Below are positions 8,383-15,739 of a DNA stretch of 25,443 nt, piece after piece (position 1 is the first letter of the stretch; every line of letters begins with the position of its first letter). A program made the translations under genes and the position numbers. This DNA comes from RCC1774 sp050330855. Lineage in GTDB: Bacteria; Cyanobacteriota; Cyanobacteriia; Thermosynechococcales; Thermosynechococcaceae. The stretch is taken from positions 1 to 25,443 of the forward strand of contig JBHJNL010000076.1 of NCBI GenBank assembly GCA_050330855.1, written 5' to 3'. The notes under the pieces were generated by a model. The model ran no database searches and was not told where the DNA came from. It saw only the letters and a program-made list of their open reading frames with translations.

Positions 8383-8901
8383 ATGAAAATAATGCCGGAT
8401 CGTATTTCCATCTTTGTGGATGGAAATAATATGTTTTATGCTCAACAAAAGAATAAATGGTTTTTTGATCCTCGCCGCCTTCTGACTTATTTTACTGAAG
8501 AGCCAGGTGTTAAGTTAAGCAATGCCTTTTGGTACACGGGCTTGAAAGATGTTCAAGACCAGCGAGGGTTTAGAGATGCACTGATTAGTCTAGGCTATAC
8601 CGTTCGCTACAAAATACTAAAAGAATACTACGACGATACATCCGGCCGTTATTTTCAAAAAGCCAATCTAGATATTGAAATTGTGATTGATATGTTCAAT
8701 ACGGTTGAACAATATGATCGCGTTATCTTATTTAGTGGTGATGGTGACTTTGAACGTGCAATTGAGCTTTTGCGTTCTAAAAGTACCTACATTACAGTTG
8801 TCTCAACAGAAGGAATGATTGCCAGAGAACTCCGAAATGCAACGGATTGTTATATCGATTTGAATAGTATTCGATCGCACATCGAAAAGCATGAGTCCTG
8901 A
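8383..8901 (+). CDS. NYN-domain (LabA/DUF88 family) protein, PIN-like nuclease fold
   Basis: A single-domain NYN protein of 172 residues. NYN domains share the PIN/FEN-like nuclease fold and are expected to bind metal and act on RNA. The cyanobacterial founder LabA affects circadian output amplitude, but this gene need not be its orthologue. Visible motifs are ISIFVDGNNMFYAQQKN with the first acidic residue, the Asp-Glu pair of ANLDIEIVIDMF, and LFSGDGDFERAIELL with the Asp pair, together the acidic metal-binding set. After it VVSTEGMIARELRNATD closes the fold. Start ATG 8383; ATG 8392 (MPDRIS) is equally plausible. It is preceded by an AT-rich intergenic region with a direct repeat pair. The coding sequence itself is visibly richer in A and T than its neighbours, which may hint at separate origin. 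Confidence 0.85.
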   Translation: MKIMPDRISIFVDGNNMFYAQQKNKWFFDPRRLLTYFTEEPGVKLSNAFWYTGLKDVQDQRGFRDALISLGYTVRYKILKEYYDDTSGRYFQKANLDIEIVIDMFNTVEQYDRVILFSGDGDFERAIELLRSKSTYITVVSTEGMIARELRNATDCYIDLNSIRSHIEKHES

Positions 8902-8946
8902 GTCAGATTATCCCTTTTGTCGTTGTTAAGGTGATCGCACCTATCT

Positions 8947-9792
8947 ATGAACGTTTTGATCCTCGGCGGCGGCTATACCGGTCAACGCTTAGCTCACTGG
9001 CTGATTCAGCGTGATATTCCGGTTCAGATCACCACTCGCTCAGGCTTGCCGCTGTCTACCCTAGAGATTCCGACCTACTCGTTTGCCTATGGAGATGAGA
9101 CCATACCACTCGCCTCGGAGGCGCTAGAAGGGGTGACCCACGTACTCAGCAGCATTCCACCGGCTAAAGATGGTGTCGATCCGGTGGTGGCTTTATTGCT
9201 ACACCAGCTCCAGTCGCTAAACCTTCAGTGGTTTGGTTACCTTTCAACAACTGGGGTCTATGGTGATGCCCAGGGCGGCTGGGTCAGTGAAACCAGTCCG
9301 CTCAAGCCTAGTAATGTGCGATCGCAACACCGGGTCAACATTGAAGCTAAATTCCTGGCGGCGGATCTGCCCACCCACGTCTTCAGACTCCCTGGAATCT
9401 ATGGCCCCGGCCGCAGCATTTTTGAGCGTCTTAAAGCTGAAAAGACCCAGCATATCGATAAACCGGGACATGTCTTCAGTCGCATCCATGTTGACGATAT
9501 TGTTCAAACCGTGGGGGCATCGATGCTGCAGCCTGACCCCACCAATATCTACAACGTCGCTGATAATGAACCCACAGAACCCAGCAGCTTAATCGTCGAA
9601 GCCCATCGATTAATGGGGACTCCGCCACCGCCTGCAGTTCCCTTCGATTCGACTCAGATGAGTCCAATGGCCCTGTCGTTTTGGAAAGACTGCCGCCGGG
9701 TGAGCAACCAAAAAATTAAAACAGATCTCGGCATCCAACTGCTCTATCCCACCTATCGAGAAGGGCTAAGCGCAATTTTTGCCCAGAGCTAA
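8947..9792 (+). CDS. NAD(P)-dependent epimerase/dehydratase-like (extended SDR) protein, YeeZ type
   Basis: A Rossmann-fold protein of 281 residues. MNVLILGGGYTGQRLAHWL is the dinucleotide-binding loop (GGGYTGQ), followed by TTRSG at the end of the second strand. VTHVLSSIPPAKDGVDPV and WFGYLSTTGVYGDAQGGWV follow, with the catalytic-type Ser/Thr and Tyr of an SDR near residue 100. FRLPGIYGPGRSIFERL and FSRIHVDDIVQTV are standard for the atypical SDR5-like (YeeZ) group. Substrate is unknown. It is probably cytosolic; no signal peptide. It starts 45 bp after the NYN gene on the same strand, so co-transcription is possible. The middle residue of the YxxxK catalytic pair cannot be confirmed by eye, so enzymatic activity is uncertain. 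Confidence 0.8.
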   Translation: MNVLILGGGYTGQRLAHWLIQRDIPVQITTRSGLPLSTLEIPTYSFAYGDETIPLASEALEGVTHVLSSIPPAKDGVDPVVALLLHQLQSLNLQWFGYLSTTGVYGDAQGGWVSETSPLKPSNVRSQHRVNIEAKFLAADLPTHVFRLPGIYGPGRSIFERLKAEKTQHIDKPGHVFSRIHVDDIVQTVGASMLQPDPTNIYNVADNEPTEPSSLIVEAHRLMGTPPPPAVPFDSTQMSPMALSFWKDCRRVSNQKIKTDLGIQLLYPTYREGLSAIFAQS

Positions 9793-9935
9793 CCACCCAT
9801 TAAAAATATTTTTTATTAGAATAAAATTATGCTCGTCACTTGTTTCGGTGATGGAGCTAGCGACACAATATTGACTTCGTTTATAGAATAAAACGTAGAG
9901 AGTGTCTGCTTCACTGACCCCTAGGAGGTTTTGAA

Positions 9936-10514
9936 ATGGCTAAGTTAAGTGCGATCGCATCCATACAATGTGCTCTGACTCTATTGGTCATTTCAACAGC
10001 AGGGCCGACGCTGGCTCAGTCAACAGCCGATATTGTCCGCATCGGTGGCTCCCCTCAAGAATGGCGAGACTCACAATCTTACTGGAATCGACTGATTGAT
10101 TTGAGCAATCAAGCTGTTCAAGACAGTCCCGTTCGGAACGTGAGCCGTGTTGAAAATACTCAAGCCGAGGTAGAGAAAATCATCAAAAATCTCAAGATTG
10201 AGGATCTTTTTCTTGAACCCATCATCAAACTCAATGGATCTTCGCAAGTGTTTGGAGCACTGACGAATCGGAATAAGCGACCTGTAACCGTTACGGGAAT
10301 TAATTTTGAGATTTTAGATGAAGACGGTTACCTGATTCAAACCGGTAGCGCCCAGCCAGAGCCGAGTACATTGGCACCAGGGCAAACCGTTACCTTTAGT
10401 CGGGTCTTGCTCACCGTGCCGCCTGATGCTGGCTATGAGGTTAAATTGTCAGAGCCAATCTTTGTCATTGCGCCGGAACCCTTGACGCCATCTGAACGCA
10501 CTGCACTCCCCTAA
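9936..10514 (+). CDS. secreted protein with an FxLYD-like beta domain, function unknown
   Basis: A 192-residue protein with a clear signal peptide (hydrophobic CALTLLVISTAGPTLAQS, cleavage likely after LAQ). The start is fixed by an excellent AGGAGG 8 bp before ATG 9936. The mature part has a helical first half (EWRDSQSYWNRLIDLSNQ) and a C-terminal beta-sandwich-like stretch. In it GSSQVFGALTNRNKRPVTVTG, the GY pair of DEDGYLIQTG, and LAPGQTVTFSRVLL follow the pattern of FxLYD/DUF3426 domains. These domains describe extracytoplasmic proteins whose binding partners are unknown. There is a long AT-rich leader (9793-9935). No function is proposed. Confidence 0.75.
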   Translation: MAKLSAIASIQCALTLLVISTAGPTLAQSTADIVRIGGSPQEWRDSQSYWNRLIDLSNQAVQDSPVRNVSRVENTQAEVEKIIKNLKIEDLFLEPIIKLNGSSQVFGALTNRNKRPVTVTGINFEILDEDGYLIQTGSAQPEPSTLAPGQTVTFSRVLLTVPPDAGYEVKLSEPIFVIAPEPLTPSERTALP

Positions 10515-10653
10515 ATTCCACTAATTTCTACTTTTTATATCTTGCCATCCCTCCAATCTGCGATTACTTAAAGCCACTCTAGGACTGACATCCCTGGCCG
10601 ATATTTCTACGCTAGGAGTGTAGACGAAGTAACGTGTTTTAGAGGGTAAGGTT

Positions 10654-11052
10654 ATGGCTAAAGCTTCAGTGATACTCGCAACTGCATTGGTATTAGGCGC
10701 GACGGCTCTACCCGTTAGAGCGCTCTCTGCCAATGGCAACATTGCAGAGACAACACCGGGCATTTCACTCACTGATGGAGATTCGGGTCAGTTAGTCGCA
10801 GATCGATGGAAACGACGACGAGTTAGGCGTCAAGTTAGGCGTCAAGGATTCTGCAGCCGGTCTTGGTCTCGACGCAGATGTTCCTTTGAAAAGTTCTATG
10901 CAAGGCGCTGTCAGTACCAATACAGCCGTAGAAAGTGCTATCGAATCTTTGAGCGTCAAGCCAGCCGATATGATCGCTACGATGTTTACGACGATCGCAA
11001 TGACTCTCGTGTTGATAGCCTCGGAGAACTGATTCTCAGAAGCATCTTCTAA
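10654..11052 (+). CDS. small secreted Arg/Tyr/Cys-rich protein, unrecognised
   Basis: A 132-residue protein with a signal peptide (MAKASVILATALVLGATALPVRA, cleavage likely after VRA) and a start preceded by GAGGGTAAG. The mature half is very basic: WKRRRVRRQVRRQ, then a region with four cysteines spaced in CSRSW..RRCSFEKFYARRCQY..RRKCY, followed by an acidic-basic Tyr/Asp tail (ASRYDRYDVYDDRNDSR). The four cysteines could form two disulfides after export. The RRxVRRQ core is a direct repeat (RVRRQ twice). I recognise no family. Its stop codon overlaps that of the convergent gene at 11049. It could be a nucleic-acid- or polysaccharide-binding cationic protein, but that is inference only. Confidence 0.65.
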   Translation: MAKASVILATALVLGATALPVRALSANGNIAETTPGISLTDGDSGQLVADRWKRRRVRRQVRRQGFCSRSWSRRRCSFEKFYARRCQYQYSRRKCYRIFERQASRYDRYDVYDDRNDSRVDSLGELILRSIF

Positions 11053-11669
11053 CTAGCAGAGGCGTTGGCCTTTTGCTCTAGAGCGCCATAGATCGCCTTT
11101 AATGCATAGTCCTCTGCAGGGCTAATTTGTCGATCGATCAGCGCAATACTGATTGCCTTAGATAGCACAAAGGCTGCCGCCTCTGGGTCTAAATCATCAA
11201 GATGGGGTTCAACGACTCCAGGTACTCGCAATGCTGACTTAATCTCTAAAGCTAGTTCAGGATCCATGCCCATCGTGAGCAGCCGCTGATGGAGCGTGTC
11301 ACCCTCAAGCGATGTCTCTGGATTTCCCGCTTGGATCACACAGGCAAGCAAACGAGTCACTTTGCGTTGTTGAGCGCTCGGCAGCTTGGCATAGGTGATC
11401 TCGTCTTCTTTAATCTCATGGCCGTGGGTTTGGGCAATATTGTCAAGAATTTGCTGCCACTCTTGAGGGGCACACTGTTCGGGTTTACCCACCGCCAAAG
11501 AAATTTTTACTTGGCCCTCCCCGACATGGAGCTGACTCACATGGGCCTCAATGCCCAGATAGCCTAACCACTGGGTAATCATGCCTACCAGTTTGGCACT
11601 GGCGGACTGCGTTTGTGTTAAAAGCTGAATCTGAGTGCGAACCAGGGGACGGACGAGATGGTCAAGCAT
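11049..11669 (-). CDS. conserved cytosolic protein with TerB-like C-terminus, function unknown
   Basis: A 206-residue soluble protein without signal peptide or membrane segment, not recognised by name. The N-terminal part is alpha/beta (MITQWLGYLGIEAHVSQLHV, then VKISLAVGKPEQCAPQEW). The C-terminal third (AAAFVLSKAISIALIDRQIS, then PAEDYALKAIYGAL) resembles the all-helical TerB-type fold, where an acidic residue follows a short ALIDR or AxxDG turn. It is convergent with, and overlaps by 4 bp, the secreted basic protein gene. It lies downstream of the J-domain protein on the same strand (gap 53 bp), so the two may be co-transcribed. Confidence 0.65.
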   Translation of the reverse strand: MLDHLVRPLVRTQIQLLTQTQSASAKLVGMITQWLGYLGIEAHVSQLHVGEGQVKISLAVGKPEQCAPQEWQQILDNIAQTHGHEIKEDEITYAKLPSAQQRKVTRLLACVIQAGNPETSLEGDTLHQRLLTMGMDPELALEIKSALRVPGVVEPHLDDLDPEAAAFVLSKAISIALIDRQISPAEDYALKAIYGALEQKANASAS

Positions 11670-11722
11670 GGTAGATAGGAAGGTCGCTTTACATCACTTC
11701 TCATCTTACAGAACGTTCAAAA

Positions 11723-12673
11723 TTACGAATGAATAGAGCCATTGGGCATAATTGCACCCGCTAGCTTGGCACCCGTTAGCTTCACCATGACTCGATTATT
11801 ACTACCCATGGTAGCTCCGGTGAAATCAGCCCCCCTCAGATCGGCTCCGCTGAAGTCAGCACAGGTAAGGTTCGCCTCTCGCAAATTAGCGTTCCTGAGA
11901 TCAGCCTGGAGAAGATTGGCGCGGGTCAGATTTGCCTGGGACAGGTTGGCCTCTGACAGGTTGATCTTATGCAGAAAGGCATCTTTTAAGTTTGCTTTCA
12001 CTAAATTAGCGCGACTGAGATTGCGGCCCGAAAAATCTTTCTCTTGCAGATCGGCTCCGTGCAGATCGACGCCGCTGAGGTCAGGTAAGTGTGGGTGCCG
12101 GGTTGTTTGCTTTGCTGCTGGGGTCGAGACGGCGGCTGACGCTGAAGGGTGACTACTGTTTTGAGAGGTTGTAGAGGCTGCAGCGGTACGAGGGGCAGCA
12201 GCGCGAGATGGTGTGGCGGCACGAGATGACGGAGCTTGGGTTGTCGTTGTTCGAGGCGTCGCTTGCGTCTGGGCGGCGGTCTGAGTTGAGGTCGAGGTTC
12301 GGGCTTGGGTCGTTGTCGTTCGACGGCTTGAGTATGGCTGTGCAGAGGCTGCCGTTCGAGTTTTCGCCGCCTGGGCTTGACCCGATGCAGCCGTTCTAGC
12401 TGCCGTCGATCTGGCAGCAGGCCGAGAAGCTGGTTGAGATCGCGCACTCACGGTGGGGCGCGATCGCTTTTGCAGGTAAGCCTTCAAAAAATCACGGGCC
12501 TCATTGAGCTGCTGCAGCTTGATTATCGCCTTCTCATGGAGCCGCTCTCGCTCTGCAGGAATTCGATCCGGGTGCCAAACAAACACCAGATCTTTATAGG
12601 CTTGGTTCACATCCTCCATTGAGGAACCGTACTTCAGCTCTAGAGTGCGATAGTAATCATGAATGGTTGGCAT
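11723..12673 (-). CDS. J-domain protein fused to a pentapeptide-repeat domain
   Basis: A 316-residue fusion. Residues about 4-65 are a DnaJ J-domain: DYYRTLELKYGSS, helix II, the diagnostic HPD in VFVWHPDRIP, and a helix III/IV continuing to LNEARDFLKAYL. The J-domain stimulates the ATPase of Hsp70 (DnaK). A low-complexity linker of about 120 residues rich in Ala, Thr, Ser and Arg follows. Residues about 195-305 are tandem pentapeptide repeats of A(D/N)LxxAxL type, more than 20 units, forming a right-handed quadrilateral beta-helix. There is no zinc finger or C-terminal DnaJ substrate domain, so it is not a canonical DnaJ. The likely role is recruiting DnaK to a target bound by the repeat helix. 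Start ATG 12673 gives a complete J-domain. Confidence 0.88.
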   Translation of the reverse strand: MPTIHDYYRTLELKYGSSMEDVNQAYKDLVFVWHPDRIPAERERLHEKAIIKLQQLNEARDFLKAYLQKRSRPTVSARSQPASRPAARSTAARTAASGQAQAAKTRTAASAQPYSSRRTTTTQARTSTSTQTAAQTQATPRTTTTQAPSSRAATPSRAAAPRTAAASTTSQNSSHPSASAAVSTPAAKQTTRHPHLPDLSGVDLHGADLQEKDFSGRNLSRANLVKANLKDAFLHKINLSEANLSQANLTRANLLQADLRNANLREANLTCADFSGADLRGADFTGATMGSNNRVMVKLTGAKLAGAIMPNGSIHS

Positions 12674-13107
12674 ACGCAGCAGTCATAGGAACAGCAGCAA
12701 ACGTCATCACACAGGGCTGAAATCATGCGGTTTATTGATAAAGCAGAGTGGCGACGGTACCACGATGATTGTGCACCTATTGATGTCAACCTAGCGTTAA
12801 TTTCTCTGAAACACAATCTTTTCTAAAGCTTTTGATGGATCCCAGCCTTGATAGTAATGGATACTATGGGTGTGCTGAGGTGCCTGTTGTGATGCAAATC
12901 TCAAGCATTTTAGATCATGCTCACAATGTGGGAATGCTAAGAATAAGCAAGCTCCCCCGCTAATTCCTTGTCGCGCTTCCTTGAGCCAGAAGTGTCGTCA
13001 GCGGAGAGTTCTTGCTAAATGTTCCCCCAGTGGCTGTCCTCACCGGTAGTCCGCCATATTTTTTCACTCACTCACACTCACACGCCCCTGGGGGGGCACA
13101 ATTTATC
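12674..13107. other. 434-bp intergenic region upstream of the beta-helix gene
   Basis: No convincing gene is seen; the longest plus-strand reading frame from ATG 12725 has only 33 codons. It contains a 6-bp inverted repeat ATAGTA/TACTAT (12851-12856 and 12862-12867). AGCATT/AATGCT flank 12903-12937. A G/C-rich hairpin (GCCCC-TGG-GGGGC, about 13084-13096) lies roughly 12 bp before the start codon of the beta-helix gene, after a CACTCA-rich stretch. These could be promoter or leader elements for the two divergent genes. Confidence 0.5.
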
Positions 13108-14157
13108 ATGTTTACTTTTTCTCAGACTCGCTGGCTGACGCGTTCGGCCCAGCTCGGCTGCCTGCTAGCCATCCTCTCTTCTGGCGGCCTCCAGCCTGTC
13201 CAGGCACAATCGTTTCAAGCCGACACGAACATTGCGGTTAGCCCCGCCGTCAGTCATGAACTCTTTGTGAGTCCTGCTGGATCAGAGGCTAATCCTGGTA
13301 CCAGCGTTCAGCAAACCTATCACACCATTACCCAAGCCCTCAAGCAGGCTCGGCCCGGTACCGTTATCTACTTAGCCCCTGGTCAATACACCGCTACGAC
13401 CGAAACATTCCCACTGGTTGTCCCTGAAGGGGTAACGCTACAGGGCAAAAACTCTACGAAGGGACAAGATGTTGTGATCAACGGCAGCGGTCTCTACATC
13501 AGTTCTTGGTGGGGACGGCAAAATGTGACGCTGTTGGCCCAGAACAACAGCCAGATTTCGGGTCTAAGCATCACCAACCCTAGCTCTCGCGGCACAGGAA
13601 TCTGGATCGAATCGGCTAACCCCATCGTTAGCAACTGTACTTTTACCAATAGCCTTAGAGAGGGCATCTTTGTGGCGGGGAATGCAAACCCCACCATTGA
13701 TAGCAATCTTTTTCAGGCCAATAGCGCCAATGGACTTTCGATCACGGGTAAGGCACAGGGAACGGTTCGCAACAATGTTTTTCAAAATACAGGGTTTGGT
13801 ATTGCAATTGGGGATCAGGCCCAGCCTGCAATTCTCAATAATCAGATTATTGATAACGTCGATGGCATTGTGGTTAGTCATTCAGCTCGCCCCATGCTGC
13901 GCGGCAACCGTATTACCAATAATACAAAGAGCGGCCTCGTTGCCATTAGCAATGCCCAGCCGAATTTGGGAACGTTTGATAGCCCCGGCGGCAATACCTT
14001 TGCAGGCAATGGTCAATACGCCATTTACAATGCAACCCCTAGCAATACTTTGATGGCAGCCGGCAATCAAATCTCTGGCGAAGCGCTGCTGGCTCCGACC
14101 GGACCCACGGGTCTAACCCCTGATGTCGCTCAGCCTGCGGCGGCAGCAGCAATCTAG
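13108..14157 (+). CDS. secreted right-handed parallel beta-helix (DUF1565/NosD-like) protein
   Basis: A secreted repeat protein of about 349 residues. After the signal peptide (LGCLLAILSSGGLQPVQAQS) comes a DUF1565 start: LFVSPAGSEANPGTS, then YHTITQALKQARPGTVIYLA, GQYTATTETFPLVVPEGVTL. The rest is a parallel beta-helix made of turns such as ISGLSITNPSSRGTGIWIES, ANPTIDSNLFQANSANGLSI, and IVVSHSARPMLRGNRITNN, with the periodic N-x-F/I pattern of PbH1 repeats. Relatives are pectate-lyase-like or NosD-like; no catalytic residues are recognisable, so carbohydrate binding is only a guess. I choose ATG 13108 because the hydrophobic signal peptide starts there; an in-frame TTG at 13012 would add 32 residues without homologous character. 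The C-terminus ends in a low-complexity Ala/Pro/Gly tail just before the methyltransferase stump. Confidence 0.82.
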   Translation: MFTFSQTRWLTRSAQLGCLLAILSSGGLQPVQAQSFQADTNIAVSPAVSHELFVSPAGSEANPGTSVQQTYHTITQALKQARPGTVIYLAPGQYTATTETFPLVVPEGVTLQGKNSTKGQDVVINGSGLYISSWWGRQNVTLLAQNNSQISGLSITNPSSRGTGIWIESANPIVSNCTFTNSLREGIFVAGNANPTIDSNLFQANSANGLSITGKAQGTVRNNVFQNTGFGIAIGDQAQPAILNNQIIDNVDGIVVSHSARPMLRGNRITNNTKSGLVAISNAQPNLGTFDSPGGNTFAGNGQYAIYNATPSNTLMAAGNQISGEALLAPTGPTGLTPDVAQPAAAAAI

Positions 14158-14160
14158 ATC

Positions 14161-14373
14161 TTGAGAGAGTACTCCTCGCTCTGCCTCCCAAACCTCAGTA
14201 CCTCGTTTCTGGAGATCTATTGCATTTTGGGTCCAATGAACGCCAATGGATTCGGCCCGCTTGATCATCATGTTGCGGGCGTTTTGCTTGGCGAACTTCG
14301 CGAGGGGTTTGACGGCCAAAATCTTATTCACGACCAGGGAGGCCAGCCCCGGTGCCGTCGCAGTGTTGTTCAT
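14161..14373 (-). pseudogene. 5' stump of a SAM-dependent methyltransferase gene
   Basis: The minus-strand frame from ATG 14373 begins MNNTATAPGLASLVVNKILA and continues VKPLAKFAKQNARNMMIKRA with ESIGVHWTQ. This looks like the N-terminus of a cyanobacterial class I methyltransferase family of about 290 residues, which normally goes on to the SAM-binding motif I. Here the similarity ends near residue 65 (VWEAE, about 14176). The frame then runs into the 3' end of the beta-helix gene, so no SAM-binding domain remains. It is best read as a deletion remnant. The assignment rests on recall of the family N-terminus, not on a search. The formal stop of the frame is at 14113. Confidence 0.5.
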
Positions 14374-14512
14374 GGGTGAGGTCGCACAATGGGAGGGATT
14401 GATGCCATCATCCCATAGATCTTTGAAGGAACTGACGGCCCCGACTACCCACTCTCTGCAAAGGCTAGCGGATGAAACTGCTAGGGTAAACAGTGCGGTT
14501 TAGTCTTGATCT

Positions 14513-15730
14513 GTGATGACAAACGCCCCACCTCAGAAATTATTAATTCTCAGCAATGGTCATGGCGAAGATCAGGTGGCGGTTCGGATTGTGCGATCGC
14601 TCCAAAAGCAACCCCATCCGCCTGAGATCAAAGCGCTCCCCATTGTGGGCGAAGGCCACGCTTACCAGCGGCAGCAGATTCCGCTCCTCGACGCAGTTCA
14701 AGCCATGCCGTCGGGGGGATTTATCTATATGGACCGTCGCCAAACGCTTCGAGATATTAAAGGAGGGCTGGGGCAGCTCACCCGACGCCAGCTCAGGGAA
14801 GTGAGGACTTGGGCGCAGCAAGGAGGCAAAATTTTAGCCGTGGGCGACATCGTGCCGCTCCTGTTTGCCTGGTGGAGCGGGGCAGACTACGCTTTTGTGG
14901 GCACTGCAAAATCTGACTATTACTTGCGCGACGATCACGGTAAACCCCTGCCTAACGTGGGGCATCCCTGGTGGCTAAGCGCATCGGTCTATCTACCCTG
15001 GGAGCGCTGGCTCATGCAGCGATCTCAATGTCGAGCCGTATTTCCCCGTGATCCGTTGACGGCTCAGATTCTGCAGCAATACGCCATTTCGGTTTTTGAT
15101 CAGGGCAATCCAATGATGGATGATCTGCAGCCGTCGGGTCACCTTGATTTAAGTACCATTCAGATTCAGCCCCGGCGCACCGTTCTGCTGCTGCCCGGTT
15201 CCCGCGCCCCCGAAGTCTATGCCAATTGGGTCTTGATTTTGGATGCGATCGCATCTCTCCTTACTCCAAACCAACCCCAGCTCTTTTTAGCAGCCCTAGC
15301 CCCAGGACTCGAACACGAACAGCTTGGTGATGCCCTGCAGCAGCGAGGTTGGCAGTCCGAATCAGACGATTGCTGGACTCAGGCCGGTTCACGATTGATA
15401 CTGACAGGGCACTTTAATGATTGTTTGGAGCAGGCAGATGTTGCGATCGCAATGGCAGGCACCGCCACAGAACAGTGCGTCGGCCTCGGCATCCCCGTGA
15501 TCACGATTCCGGGACCGGGACCGCAATTTACAGCAGCCTTTGCTGAAGCCCAATCACGACTCTTAGGCCCATCAATATTCATGGCGGAGTCTCCGGCCCC
15601 AGTTGCCGATGTCATGGAGCACATCAACCAAACGAATAAACAGCAGTGGCAGATGAACGGCCTTCGACGCATGGGTCAACCGGGAGCCGCTCAACGTATT
15701 GCCAAAACTTTAACGACAGAACTGCGATGA
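14513..15730 (+). CDS. lipid-A-disaccharide synthase-related (LpxB-like) GT-B fold protein
   Basis: A 405-residue protein matching the cyanobacterial family described as lipid-A-disaccharide-synthase related (TIGR03492). True LpxB joins two glucosamine units in lipid A; this family keeps the GT-B fold but its substrate is unknown. Motifs are LLILSNGHGEDQVAVRIVRS at the N-terminus, KILAVGDIVPLLFAWWSGAD, FVGTAKSDYYLRDD, LLLPGSRAPEVYANWV (start of the second Rossmann domain), and DVAIAMAGTATEQCVGLGIP with ITIPGPGPQFTAAFAEAQ, the UDP-sugar-side motif. GTG 14513 and ATG 14516 are adjacent starts. Divergent from the methyltransferase stump. It is followed closely (9 bp) by the convergent kinase gene. 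Confidence 0.85.
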   Translation: MMTNAPPQKLLILSNGHGEDQVAVRIVRSLQKQPHPPEIKALPIVGEGHAYQRQQIPLLDAVQAMPSGGFIYMDRRQTLRDIKGGLGQLTRRQLREVRTWAQQGGKILAVGDIVPLLFAWWSGADYAFVGTAKSDYYLRDDHGKPLPNVGHPWWLSASVYLPWERWLMQRSQCRAVFPRDPLTAQILQQYAISVFDQGNPMMDDLQPSGHLDLSTIQIQPRRTVLLLPGSRAPEVYANWVLILDAIASLLTPNQPQLFLAALAPGLEHEQLGDALQQRGWQSESDDCWTQAGSRLILTGHFNDCLEQADVAIAMAGTATEQCVGLGIPVITIPGPGPQFTAAFAEAQSRLLGPSIFMAESPAPVADVMEHINQTNKQQWQMNGLRRMGQPGAAQRIAKTLTTELR

Positions 15731-15739
15731 TCAACGCCA

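Noticed and set aside
9869..9900. Sigma70-like TTGACT before the secreted FxLYD-like gene
   Set aside because: No -10 box at an acceptable distance; TAGAAT is too close and TAGAGT is weak.
12725..12826. 33-codon reading frame in the long gap before the beta-helix gene
   Set aside because: No ribosome binding site, no recognisable motif and no small-protein family resemblance; a frame this short is expected by chance.
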